Shown here: in pieces, positions 34,746 to 42,888 of the stretch
Position numbering within the stretch: position 1 is the first letter of the stretch
How the letters are laid out: the number at the start of each line of letters is the position of its first letter
From: Nocardioidaceae bacterium
GTDB taxonomy: Bacteria > Actinomycetota > Actinomycetes > Propionibacteriales > Nocardioidaceae
Direction of reading: 5' to 3'
Assembly (NCBI GenBank): GCA_030447805.1
Contig: JAUJOE010000001.1
Coordinates: forward strand, 228,925-292,924
DNA length: 64,000 nt
Translations under genes and position numbers: made by a program
Notes under the pieces: model-generated
Told to the model about the DNA's origin: nothing
Seen by the model: only the letters and a program-made list of their open reading frames with translations
Databases searched by the model: none

Positions 34746-36824
34746 GTGGTAGCGCGCGGATCCGCCGTCGATGCGTCGTACAACGCCCGTCACCTGCTGG
34801 TGCTCGAGGGCCTCGATGCGGTCCGCAAACGCCCCGGCATGTACATCGGCTCCACCGACACCCGCGGGCTCATGCACTGCCTGTGGGAGATCATCGACAA
34901 CAGTGTCGACGAGGCGTTGGCCGGACAATGCCGCAACATCGTCGTGATCTTGCACTCCGATGGCTCAGCAGAGGTGCGAGACGACGGGCGCGGCATCCCC
35001 GTCGACACCGAGCCGAAGACAGGGCTGTCCGGTGTCGAGGTTGTCTACACCAGGCTGCACGCAGGGGGGAAGTTCGGTGGCGGGTCCTACGTCGCCACCG
35101 GCGGCCTGCACGGTGTCGGAGCATCAGTGGTCAACGCACTTTCCGCCCGCGTCGACGTTGCGGTCGACCGGAGTCCTGCCACCTGGACGATGTCGTTTCG
35201 GCGCGGCGTGCCGGGTTCCTTCGCCGGCGTCGGCCCGACCGCTGAGTTCACGCCGCAGTCGGGCATGGCCAAGAGCGGTCGGGTGAAGAAGGGCGTAAGC
35301 GGCACCCGGGTGCGGTTCTGGCCCGACCGGCAGGTGTTCACCCGCGACGCAGTCTTTGCGTACGACGAGTTGGTGACCCGGGCGCGGCAAACCTCGTTCA
35401 TCGTGCCGGGACTTGACATCACCGTCCGCGACGAGCGCGGCCACGAGGTGGTCGAGGAGCGGTTCCGCCATGACGGCGGCATCGCCGAGTTCTGCGAATA
35501 CCTGGCAGCCGATGAACCGGCCACGAGTGTTCTCCGGCTCCAGGGCTCGGAGTCCTTCACCGAGACCGTCCCCCTGCTCGACGCCGCCGGCCATATGACC
35601 CCGCAAGACGTCGACCGTGAGCTCGCCGTCGACGTAGCGTTGCGCTGGGGAAACGGGTACGACACCGAGCTGCGGTCGTTCGTCAATGTCATCGCCACCC
35701 CAAAGGGCGGCACCCACATCGTGGGATTCGAGCGCGCCCTCACCAAGACCTTCAACGACGTCATCCGTTCCACCCGGCTCCTGAAAGCGGGCGAAGCTGA
35801 CGTCATCAAGGACGACGTGCTGGAGGGGCTGACCGCCGTGGTCGCCGTACGGCTGGCCGAGCCACAGTTCGAGGGCCAGACCAAGGAGGTACTCGGTACG
35901 CCCGCCGCCGCCCGGATTGTGACCAAGGTGGTGTCGGCGCAGCTCAAGGCCTTCCTCACCTCGACCAAGAAGGCCGAGAAACCGCAGGCGCGGGCGGTGA
36001 TGGAGAAAGTCGTCAACGCCGCGCGCACCCGCGTGGCGGCACGTCAGCAGCGCGACACCCAGCGGCGCAAGAACGCTCTCGAGTCCAGCGCGCTGCCGGC
36101 CAAGCTTGCCGACTGTCGTAGCAACGACGTCGATCGCAGCGAGTTGTTCATCGTCGAGGGTGACTCCGCGCTGGGCACCGCAAAGCTTGCTCGAAACTCC
36201 GAGTACCAAGCGCTGTTGCCGGTCAGGGGCAAGATCCTCAACACCCAGAAGAAGTCTCCCGGCGAAATGCTCCAGAACGCCGAGTGCGCGGCGATCATTC
36301 AGGTGGTCGGCGCCGGAAGCGGCCGGACGTTCGACCTTGACTCGGTCCGCTACGGCAAGATCGTGTTCATGGCCGACGCCGACACCGACGGGAGCCATAT
36401 CAGGTGCCTGCTGGCGACGTTGTTCCACAAGCACATGCGTCCGCTGCTCGAGAAGGGGCGCGTCTACTCCGCCGTACCGCCACTGCATCGCATCGAGCTC
36501 TCCAACCCCAAGAAGGGGATGCCGAAATACGTCTACACGTACTCCGACGACGAGCTGCAGCGACGGCTCGCCGAGCTCTCGAAGAAGGGGGTCCGCTGGA
36601 AGGACCCAGTCCAGCGCTACAAGGGCCTCGGTGAGATGGATGCGGATCAGCTCGCAGAGACCACCATGGACCCCCGCCACCGCACGTTGCGGCGGATCAC
36701 GATCGACGACGCCGACGACGCCGAACGCGTCTTCGAGCTGCTCATGGGCAACGACGTCGCACCACGTAAGGACTTCATCGTAGCGAGTGGAGGACATATA
36801 AGCGAGGCTGACCTCGACGTGTGA
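34746..36824 (+). CDS. parE: DNA topoisomerase IV subunit B
   Basis: 692 residues, GTG 34746 with AGGAGG upstream. The GHKL ATPase domain shows WEIIDNSVDEA (metal Glu/Asn), DDGRGIPVDTEPKTG and GGLHGVGASVVNALS; the transducer domain has the QTK loop EGQTKEVLGT; the TOPRIM domain has FIVEGDSALGTAK and MADADTDGSHI. The C-terminal end is YKGLGEMDADQLAETTMDP. It relaxes and decatenates DNA with the A subunit encoded at 45.9-48.3 kb. This gyrB-like gene type in actinomycetes is called parE/parY. The order sigA ... parE ... parC fits Streptomyces. Confidence 0.94.
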   Translation: MVARGSAVDASYNARHLLVLEGLDAVRKRPGMYIGSTDTRGLMHCLWEIIDNSVDEALAGQCRNIVVILHSDGSAEVRDDGRGIPVDTEPKTGLSGVEVVYTRLHAGGKFGGGSYVATGGLHGVGASVVNALSARVDVAVDRSPATWTMSFRRGVPGSFAGVGPTAEFTPQSGMAKSGRVKKGVSGTRVRFWPDRQVFTRDAVFAYDELVTRARQTSFIVPGLDITVRDERGHEVVEERFRHDGGIAEFCEYLAADEPATSVLRLQGSESFTETVPLLDAAGHMTPQDVDRELAVDVALRWGNGYDTELRSFVNVIATPKGGTHIVGFERALTKTFNDVIRSTRLLKAGEADVIKDDVLEGLTAVVAVRLAEPQFEGQTKEVLGTPAAARIVTKVVSAQLKAFLTSTKKAEKPQARAVMEKVVNAARTRVAARQQRDTQRRKNALESSALPAKLADCRSNDVDRSELFIVEGDSALGTAKLARNSEYQALLPVRGKILNTQKKSPGEMLQNAECAAIIQVVGAGSGRTFDLDSVRYGKIVFMADADTDGSHIRCLLATLFHKHMRPLLEKGRVYSAVPPLHRIELSNPKKGMPKYVYTYSDDELQRRLAELSKKGVRWKDPVQRYKGLGEMDADQLAETTMDPRHRTLRRITIDDADDAERVFELLMGNDVAPRKDFIVASGGHISEADLDV

Positions 36825-36890
36825 TGTCCGCGCCTCATGGCGCTCCAGCACATCTAGACAGGCCGCCGTCCTGTTTGCCGAGCGCCAACC

Positions 36891-36899
36891 TGTGGATAA
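36891..36899 (-). promoter_or_regulatory. single consensus DnaA box
   Basis: TGTGGATAA is the exact complement of the consensus TTATCCACA. It stands alone 67 bp after parE. One box is not an origin; it could bind DnaA as a regulator or titration site, or be chance. Confidence 0.3.
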
Positions 36900-37001
36900 C
36901 TAGACAGCGGTAAGAAGAGGTAACGATGCAAGTCTCCCCGGCTGCACCACGGACGGTGCGGCCTCCCAGCGCTGCATGCCCGGAAAAGTTGCCCTATCAA
37001 T

Positions 37002-37028
37002 GGAACCTGAGCAGACTGCCAACCCGTC
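37002..37028 (+). promoter_or_regulatory. ECF-type promoter, probably autoregulatory
   Basis: GGAAC at 37002-37006 and CGTC at 37025-37028 are 18 bases apart, the usual layout of SigE/SigR-like ECF promoters (GGAA-N16-18-CGT or GTT). The start codon of the ECF sigma gene lies 39 bases downstream of CGTC. Many ECF factors transcribe their own gene. The match is by eye. Confidence 0.4.
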
Positions 37029-37066
37029 ATGCTTAAGTAGGGGTCCAACTCTGAGGGGTTCGGGGC

Positions 37067-37576
37067 ATGGAGCGTGACGAGGACTTCACGGGCTATATGA
37101 GTGCCCGGTGGCCTGCTCTTGTGCGCTCAGCGGTTCTCCTTGGTTGCACGCCCCATGAGGCAGAAGACTTAGTGCAGACAGCGTTGGCGCGTTGCTACGT
37201 CTCTTGGTCGAAGGTTGCGAGCGCTAATGACCGTGACGCCTACGTGTACCGGGTCTTGGTCAACTGTCGTACTGACGGGCGTCGTCGGCGCTGGTCACGT
37301 GAGAGACCACACGACACCGTGCCAGAGCAAGCACAAGGCACTGACGGTGAGGCCAGAGTCGATGTGGCGGATGCCGTGGAGCGTGCCCTTGGCGGTTTGA
37401 CCAAGCCCCTTCGAGAAGTTGTCGTGTTGCGCTTCTACGCCTCCCTGGGGGAAGCACAGACCGCCACCGTGCTTGGCATTCCACGCGGCACGGTCAAGAG
37501 CCGGCTGTCACGTGCCCTGGCTGAGCTTTCCGCGAACGAGCATCTCGCCGATCTACCTGACGGGAACCCGACATGA
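37067..37576 (+). CDS. ECF sigma factor, SigE family
   Basis: 169 residues from ATG 37067 with GAGGGG upstream. Region 2 covers FTGYMSARWPALVRSAVLLG and CTPHEAEDLVQTALARCYVSW; region 4 covers KPLREVVVLRFYASLGEAQT and VLGIPRGTVKSRLSRALAEL. This is the compact SigE-family ECF type of actinobacteria. Its stop overlaps the ATG of the next gene (ATGA, 4 bp), so the membrane META protein is translated with it and is the natural candidate for its anti-sigma or sensor. Third-position A/T is more frequent than in flanking core genes, suggesting acquisition. Confidence 0.92.
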   Translation: MERDEDFTGYMSARWPALVRSAVLLGCTPHEAEDLVQTALARCYVSWSKVASANDRDAYVYRVLVNCRTDGRRRRWSRERPHDTVPEQAQGTDGEARVDVADAVERALGGLTKPLREVVVLRFYASLGEAQTATVLGIPRGTVKSRLSRALAELSANEHLADLPDGNPT

Positions 37577-39543
37577 ACGAAGACGAAGCCACCGGGATGC
37601 TCGCCCATCTCGGCGAGCAAGTGCCGGTAGGCGCAGCACCCGTCGACGCGACCCTTGAACAGGCGAAAGGGAACTCGCGTCGTCGCAGAGCCATCCAGGT
37701 GGGCTCCGCGGTTGCTGCCGTTGCTGTCGTCGCTGTCGGTGCGTTCGTTGTGCAACCGTCTATCGGCGGTAGTGGCAACTTGACCACTCAACCGACCACA
37801 TCTGCTAGCGGGCGGGCTGTGCCAACGGAACAGGACTTACTTGGACAGTGGCACGCTGTGGGTGACCTTGAGGAGCAGTTGACGAATGCTAGATTCTCCG
37901 GGCGAAGCATGGCTTTGTCATTTAGTCAATCCGATGAGAGATTCGAGTGGGAAAGTGATGACGGTTGCAATTCCCTGGCTGGCCGGTTCGAGGTTAGTGC
38001 CGACGGCGAATTTTCCACTTCTCACGTCATACAAAGCGACGTGGCTTGTCCTTCAGTAGAGCGTGACGTTGTCACGGTGCCGGATGTGGTCACAAAAGCA
38101 AGCCAAGTGCGTCTTGTTGATGGGAAATTGCGACTGTACGACGAAGACTCCTTGCTTGCGACATTCGTGAGAGGCCGTAGCACAACAGAAACTGTTCAGG
38201 TACTAACGGAAGTTGACTTGCTTGGACAGTGGCGAGCCGTAGGAGACCTTGAGGAGCAGTTAGTGAGTGCGGGGTTCCCTTACAAAAGTAGAGTTCTAGA
38301 GTTTAGTCAACGCGAAGGAAAGTTTTGGTGGGGAGGCAGAGAGTATTGCAATTCAACAGGTGCCAGGTTCGATATAGGTACCGATGGCGCTCTTTCCATT
38401 TTCCACGGTGCGTCGACGCTAATACATTGCCCTCGCGAGAGGTTGGATGTTGTCACGGTGCCGGATGTGATGACCAAAGCAACCCAAGTACGTCTTGTTG
38501 GTGGGCAGTTGCGACTGTATGAAGAAAAGTCCTTGCTCGCGACATTCGTGCGAGTCCCGTCGGGCAAGTCAGGTGTGGAACCGGACAACTCTGGACAAGA
38601 GGCCGTGTCCCTTACTTGCCCTAGTGACATGCGGGGAATTTCCGCCTGGGAAGCAACTCACCCTGTAAGGGAAACCCCCGAAGAACTCGCCTCGGTCTTT
38701 GTCGACCCCAGCGCAGGTGAAGAGGCGGTCGTTACATCCATCAACGGCGACTCCGCCACCGCCTACATCTTGCGGCGAAACGGGACAGCCCGCGCCGAAC
38801 TCGCCCTGTTTGGGGATGCACAGGGGTGGCGTCTGGGGACCTCCGAAACCTGTGCGAATGGGCAAGTGAGACTGGACCCGCCGATGGCAAACAAAGAGAT
38901 GCCAAGAGTCCCTGGCAGCACGCCGATTCCGCTGTCCACGAGTTCTTGGAGACCTGGCGATGGCGCGATGCGTGCGATAGTTGGGGGCGGCATCGCTTTG
39001 TCAAAGGATGGCTGCGTGTACTTCAAGACTGCAGGCGTTGAAACCGACGTTATTTGGCCTGCCGGTTACTCCGCAGACATCAGCCCTGACGGCATATTGA
39101 CGGTGCGTAACCCGTCTGGTGAACCCGTTGGGCACGAGGGAGCAAGAATCTCCGCTAGCGGCGGGGACCTCAGTGGAGATGAGGGTGGTATACCGGACGC
39201 GATGCTGCGGTCGCTTGAATGCCACGTCTCTGACTCGGTTGTCATCGTCCAAGACGTGCTGCCGCCTCTATCAGCGCCGACTACACCGGCTGAATCACTA
39301 CGATTGGATTGCAAGAAAGCCGAGCGGGTGCACGCCGTCGTCACGCTCGATGGTCCGCCGGCTCCTGGAACGTCGATAGCGGAAGCGCTCGAATCGGAAG
39401 GATCGTATGTGGTGACTCAGCGCACCCCAAGAAAGGCAGTGGCGTTTCTGGTGCGTCCCGATGGCACAGCAAGCACTCAGGTTCATCTCCGCAAGTGGAA
39501 CGGTGGATGGCTTGGCCACGATTACGTGACATGTGAAAAGTAG
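37573..39543 (+). CDS. membrane protein with tandem extracytoplasmic META domains, putative ECF partner
   Basis: 656 residues. Residues 1-39 are cytoplasmic, 41-60 form one membrane helix (VGSAVAAVAVVAVGAFVV), and the rest is outside. META domain 1 is about 87-200 and META domain 2 about 212-327: both begin DLLGQW..VGDLEEQL, have a C-N-S core (GCNSLAGRF; YCNSTGARF), a second Cys, and end RLYxExSLLATFVR. They are close copies, so recent duplication is likely. Two further regions follow, one with paired Cys (LTCPSD ... ETCANG), one starting TPIPLSTSSWRPGD that also occurs in the next locus. The short N terminus is not a classic zinc anti-sigma domain (no HxxxCxxC). The anti-sigma role is inferred from coupling and topology only. 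Confidence 0.75.
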   Translation: MNEDEATGMLAHLGEQVPVGAAPVDATLEQAKGNSRRRRAIQVGSAVAAVAVVAVGAFVVQPSIGGSGNLTTQPTTSASGRAVPTEQDLLGQWHAVGDLEEQLTNARFSGRSMALSFSQSDERFEWESDDGCNSLAGRFEVSADGEFSTSHVIQSDVACPSVERDVVTVPDVVTKASQVRLVDGKLRLYDEDSLLATFVRGRSTTETVQVLTEVDLLGQWRAVGDLEEQLVSAGFPYKSRVLEFSQREGKFWWGGREYCNSTGARFDIGTDGALSIFHGASTLIHCPRERLDVVTVPDVMTKATQVRLVGGQLRLYEEKSLLATFVRVPSGKSGVEPDNSGQEAVSLTCPSDMRGISAWEATHPVRETPEELASVFVDPSAGEEAVVTSINGDSATAYILRRNGTARAELALFGDAQGWRLGTSETCANGQVRLDPPMANKEMPRVPGSTPIPLSTSSWRPGDGAMRAIVGGGIALSKDGCVYFKTAGVETDVIWPAGYSADISPDGILTVRNPSGEPVGHEGARISASGGDLSGDEGGIPDAMLRSLECHVSDSVVIVQDVLPPLSAPTTPAESLRLDCKKAERVHAVVTLDGPPAPGTSIAEALESEGSYVVTQRTPRKAVAFLVRPDGTASTQVHLRKWNGGWLGHDYVTCEK

Positions 39544-39848
39544 CGCTCCGGTCTAGTGCGTAGACTGCAGCCAGTCGCTCTGAGACCCATAGAAATTGGC
39601 AGGCGGCCAAAGAAACTACGCCGACTATTTACGCGGGCCTCTGATGGGCACGTAGGGCTTTGAGGCGGCACTTCAGGGTAAGGCCGCGACTTCCCAGGTC
39701 AGAGGCTGCTTGGAGTCTCGATGCGGGGGAGATGCTGTAACGGACGGATGACGGCCCCACCGCAAGTGGCCGGTTAGCGTCTACGGTGAGAGACAGGTGG
39801 CGGTTGCTGGTGCTTGACCGGCGGTAGCCTCCTGGCAAGGAGGCACCC
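39544..39848. other. intergenic region with no recognised gene
   Basis: 305 bp between the META membrane protein gene and the disrupted META lipoprotein gene. No conserved reading frame, RNA or strong hairpin was recognised. AAGGAGG at its end (39838-39844) is the ribosome binding site of the disrupted gene; a promoter for it probably lies here. Confidence 0.5.
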
Positions 39849-39866
39849 ATGCGTCGTTCGAGGGTT

Positions 39867-39874
39867 GCTATGGC
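39867..39874 (+). repeat. target-site duplication of the ISL3 element, left copy
   Basis: GCTATGGC directly precedes the left IS end and is repeated exactly at 41296-41303 after the right end. Eight bases is the size made by ISL3-family elements. Confidence 0.9.
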
Positions 39875-41295
39875 GGCTCATCGCGTTTTAGCGGGGTGAG
39901 GCTGGTCATGCGGCTGTCTGTCGTGGTCGGGTGACCGCGATGTGGGTGAGGATACGTCGTTGGTAGTTGTCCATGTTTCGGTAGCCGCAGCCGACTCTCT
40001 TGACTTGTTTGATGATCCGGTTGAAGCCTTCGGTGCGGGCGTTGGTGACACCGAGGTGGAGGAACACCTTGATGTGCGGCCACCAGGTTTCGATCGTGGT
40101 CGCTAGCCGGGTGGTTTCTTCCATGTCGGCTGTCGCGCAGGCTTGGTAGAAGTCCCATAGCCGTCGGCGGATCTGGTCGGGGTCGCGCTCGGCCAGCAGC
40201 ATCCGTAGCCGCTCCTTGCAGCCCCAGGCGGCGCCGATCTCGTTGGTCGGGTCATCGGTGCCCAGCACGGTGAACAGGCGGTCCATCTGTGGCTGGCTGA
40301 GCCGGTCCCCGGCAGCCAGCAGCGCGGCGGTGCGCCCAGGCGGGGTCGGCTTTGCGGCCGCGGCGGCCGAGCTGTTCCCGGGCGACGCGTTGCCTAACGT
40401 CGGTGACCATCTGGTTCGCCAACCGGACCAGGTGCCAGTGGTCGACGGCGATCTGCACGTTCGGCAGCGCCCGGCGGATCCCTGACGCGTACGGTGCTGA
40501 CGGGTCGATCACGACGACCTCGATCCTGTCGCGGAACAGTTGGGTCTGCTCCTCGAGCCAGGCGGCCACGCAGGCACCGGAGCGGCCCGGGACCAGCCCC
40601 AGCAGGCGGCCTGCACCAGCTGGGTCGGCGTCGACGAACGACGTCATCCACGGGTCGGAGCGCTTCCACCCGGTGTCCTCGCGCAGCCACCGCACCGATC
40701 TGGCCCTGGTCTCATCGATCCCCAGCACCGTGGTAGGTGTCGGCGTAGGCAGCCACCGGGCAGCGGCGAAGATCAACGCCTTGTGGGTGGTGTGCCAGCC
40801 GACGCCGTACTCGGTGCCCACATCGAATACCGCCCGGTTCGACCGGGCCACCGACTCCGCCAACCGTCGCCGCAACCTGGTCGTCAGCCGCGACCGAGGC
40901 GGGATCTGGGTACAGCGTTCGGTGAACGATCTTCGCTCACACATCGGCTCAGCGCATACCCAGCGGCGGACCCGCCACCACAGCTCGACCCGCTGACCCG
41001 ACACCGGCAGATCCTTGATCCGGCGGATCGGACGGTCCTTCAGCTGCCGCGACACCACACCACACGACGGGCACCCAGCGACCGGCTCAACGGTCTCCAC
41101 AACGACCCGGACATCAGCGTCGTCAGCGACCGGCCCGGTCACCGACACCACCCTGAACTCGTCCAGGCCGAACAACAACGACGTAGGGTCGTCCATAGCT
41201 CATGGCCTCTTCGGCTGTCGTGGTTAGAGACGACCAGCATGACGAGGCCATGAGCCCCCACACGGCTACGACACCCCGCTCAAGATCGAAGAGCC
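39875..41295 (-). mobile_element. ISL3-family insertion sequence, 1421 bp
   Basis: Ends are imperfect inverted repeats of about 24 bp (19 matches): 39875-39898 begins GGCTCATCG, and the complement of 41272-41295 begins GGCTCTTCG; both end AGCGGGGTG. GGCTCTTC-type termini and the 8-bp duplication are typical of ISL3. One transposase gene fills the element on the minus strand. It lies within codon 9 of a lipoprotein gene. The nearly intact ends and exact target repeat suggest a fairly recent insertion. Confidence 0.95.
39906..41196 (-). pseudogene. ISL3-family transposase, one frameshift
   Basis: ATG 41196 (MDDPTSLLFGLDEFRVVSVT) opens a frame with the N-terminal zinc-finger Cys (GCPSCG ... VCAEPMC), the first DDE Asp in LGIDETRARS and the second in VVIDPSAPYA, and WHLVRLANQM. 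At about 40330, within CACCGCCGCGCTG, the frame shifts by one base. The continuation AAGDRLSQPQMDRLF then carries the Glu in VTNARTEGFNRIIKQVKR and ends at 39906. The repaired length of about 430 residues is normal for the family. ISL3 elements are not known to use programmed frameshifting, so this copy is inactive unless the indel is an assembly error. Confidence 0.85.
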
Positions 41296-41303
41296 GCTAT
41301 GGC
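41296..41303 (+). repeat. target-site duplication of the ISL3 element, right copy
   Basis: GCTATGGC, identical to 39867-39874. Removing one copy with the IS restores the lipoprotein reading frame. Confidence 0.9.
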
Positions 41304-42233
41304 TGTAGCAGTGGGTCTGGTGACCGTTGTGGGCTGTGCTAGCGGTGAGCGTGGGGAGGGGGAGTCAACATCATCCAACGGGCGAGCTGTCCTAACCGAA
41401 GACGACTTGCTTGGACAGTGGCGCGTCGTGGGAGAACTTGAGAAGCAGTTGAGGAATGCCGGATTACCAGGTCAAAGGATGGTTCTTTCATTTAATCAAT
41501 CCGATGGGAAGTTCTGGTGGGGAGGCACTGACGATTGCAACTCGACGGGTGGCAGATTCAAAGTAGATTCCGAGGGCACCTTTTCCGCTTTCCACATGGA
41601 TACGACCCGAGTGTTCTGCAGCAGTTCCGGCAACTTTATGACGGTGCCTGACGTCGTAACAGATGCCACGCAGGTGCGGCTTGTTGATGGGCAGTTGCGC
41701 CTATATGAAGATGACTCCCTGCTCGCAACATTCGTGCGGTTGGAAGCGATACCAGCGCCGACCACACCGCGCGACCAAACCGCCTCGAAATAACAACGAG
41801 GACGAGCCAGGGGAGGGTACTCCAATTCCACTGTCCACAAGTTCGTGGAAGCCTGGCGACCCCGCATTGGTGGGGCGCATTGAAGGGCGCATCCAGTTAT
41901 CGAAGGATGGCTGCGTCTATCTGGAGGGTTTGGGTGGCGTCGAAAATGACGTCATTTGGCCCGCTGGCTACACCGCCGATGTAAGCGCTGATGGGGAGTT
42001 GACACTGCGAAACCCGGCTGGTGAACCCGTCGGACATCAGGGAACGAAGATTTACGTGGCTGGTGGGGGCTCTAGTGAGGATGAAGGTGGTATATCGGAC
42101 GGGCTGCTACGGCTGCTCGTCTGCCAGGTTTCTGACTCAGTCCTCTACATCCACGACAGGCTGCCGCCACTGTGAAGGGTGAGGCGGTGCAAAACCGGTT
42201 GGCCCGCGGAGGCCAGCGTGCCCAGAATGCACG

Positions 42234-42887
42234 ATGAAGAGCATCGAGGAGATCTGGCCGCAGTTCGGATTGCGCATCAGCTCCGGGCCGTTGGAGCTCG
42301 CAGCGGTCCGCGACGACGACATTCCGGCGCTCGTCGACCTGGCCGAGCGCGGGATCCACCCGCCCGACTGCATGCCGTTCGCGTTCCCCTGGACCGACGC
42401 GCCCAAGACAGAGCTCGCCCGCAACATGGCCGTGCACTACTGGGAGAGCCGTGCCCGGAACACCCGGGAGCGCTGGTCGTTGGCGCTCGTCGTACGTCGC
42501 GATGGTCAGATCGTGGGCATCCAGGCCTTCGCCACCGAGAACTATCTCGTCACCCGCACCGGTGAGACCGGGTCGTGGCTGGGGCTTGAGCACCAAGGGC
42601 AAGGAACCGGCACGCTCATGCGGCAGACCATGTGCATGTTTCTTTTCGACCACCTCGACGCCGAAGAGATCACCTCAGCCGCCTTCGTCGACAACCCCGC
42701 CTCGGGTGCCGTGAGCCGCAAGGTCGGGTACTCGCCCAACGGGCAGACGCGCGAGAAGCGTCGCGACGGAGAGTTGGCCATCGCCGAGCGCCTCATCCTC
42801 CGGCCAGCGCAGTTGGTCCGCTCCCAATACCCGCTGGAGGTTGATGGACTGCCGGCGCTTCGCCGCGACATCGGCCTCGACAACTGA
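42234..42887 (+). CDS. GNAT family N-acetyltransferase (RimJ/RimL-like)
   Basis: 217 residues from ATG 42234. The N-terminal GPLELAAVRDDDIPALVDLA and VRRDGQIVGIQAFA strands, the acetyl-CoA loop LEHQGQGTGTLMRQTMC and the later SAAFVDNPASGAVSRKVGY are typical of the RimJ/RimL group that acetylates protein N termini or small amines. The substrate is unknown. High G+C returns here, marking the end of the low-G+C island at about 42.2 kb. Convergent with the carbonic anhydrase gene, one base apart. Confidence 0.85.
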   Translation: MKSIEEIWPQFGLRISSGPLELAAVRDDDIPALVDLAERGIHPPDCMPFAFPWTDAPKTELARNMAVHYWESRARNTRERWSLALVVRRDGQIVGIQAFATENYLVTRTGETGSWLGLEHQGQGTGTLMRQTMCMFLFDHLDAEEITSAAFVDNPASGAVSRKVGYSPNGQTREKRRDGELAIAERLILRPAQLVRSQYPLEVDGLPALRRDIGLDN

Positions 42888-42888
42888 C

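Larger units (their letters stand above)
39849..42175 (+). pseudogene. META-domain lipoprotein paralogue, split by an ISL3 element
   Basis: ATG 39849 (MRRSRVAMA) behind AAGGAGG runs 26 bases to the IS. Deleting the IS and one target copy joins it in frame to 41304, giving MRRSRVAMAVAVGLVTVVGC, a lipoprotein signal peptide with lipobox VVGC. One META domain follows (DLLGQWRVVGELEKQLRNAG ... RLYEDDSLLATFVR), stopping at 41793; the restored product is 171 residues. Downstream, in another frame up to 42175, is the TPIPLSTSSWKPGD domain shared with the upstream META membrane protein (QLSKDGCVYLEG, NDVIWPAGYTAD). It lacks a start of its own, so the paralogue has also lost sequence or shifted frame there. 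Confidence 0.8.

Noticed and set aside
35124..36851. 575-codon open frame on the minus strand opposite parE
   Set aside because: Shadow of a high-G+C gene; the plus strand encodes complete GHKL and TOPRIM motifs.
36891..36899. Replication origin at the DnaA box
   Set aside because: Single box only, no dnaA/dnaN neighbours and no AT-rich unwinding region.
40250..40345. Programmed ribosomal frameshift in the transposase
   Set aside because: No slippery heptamer of the IS3/IS1 kind, and ISL3 transposases are normally one frame; an indel is simpler.
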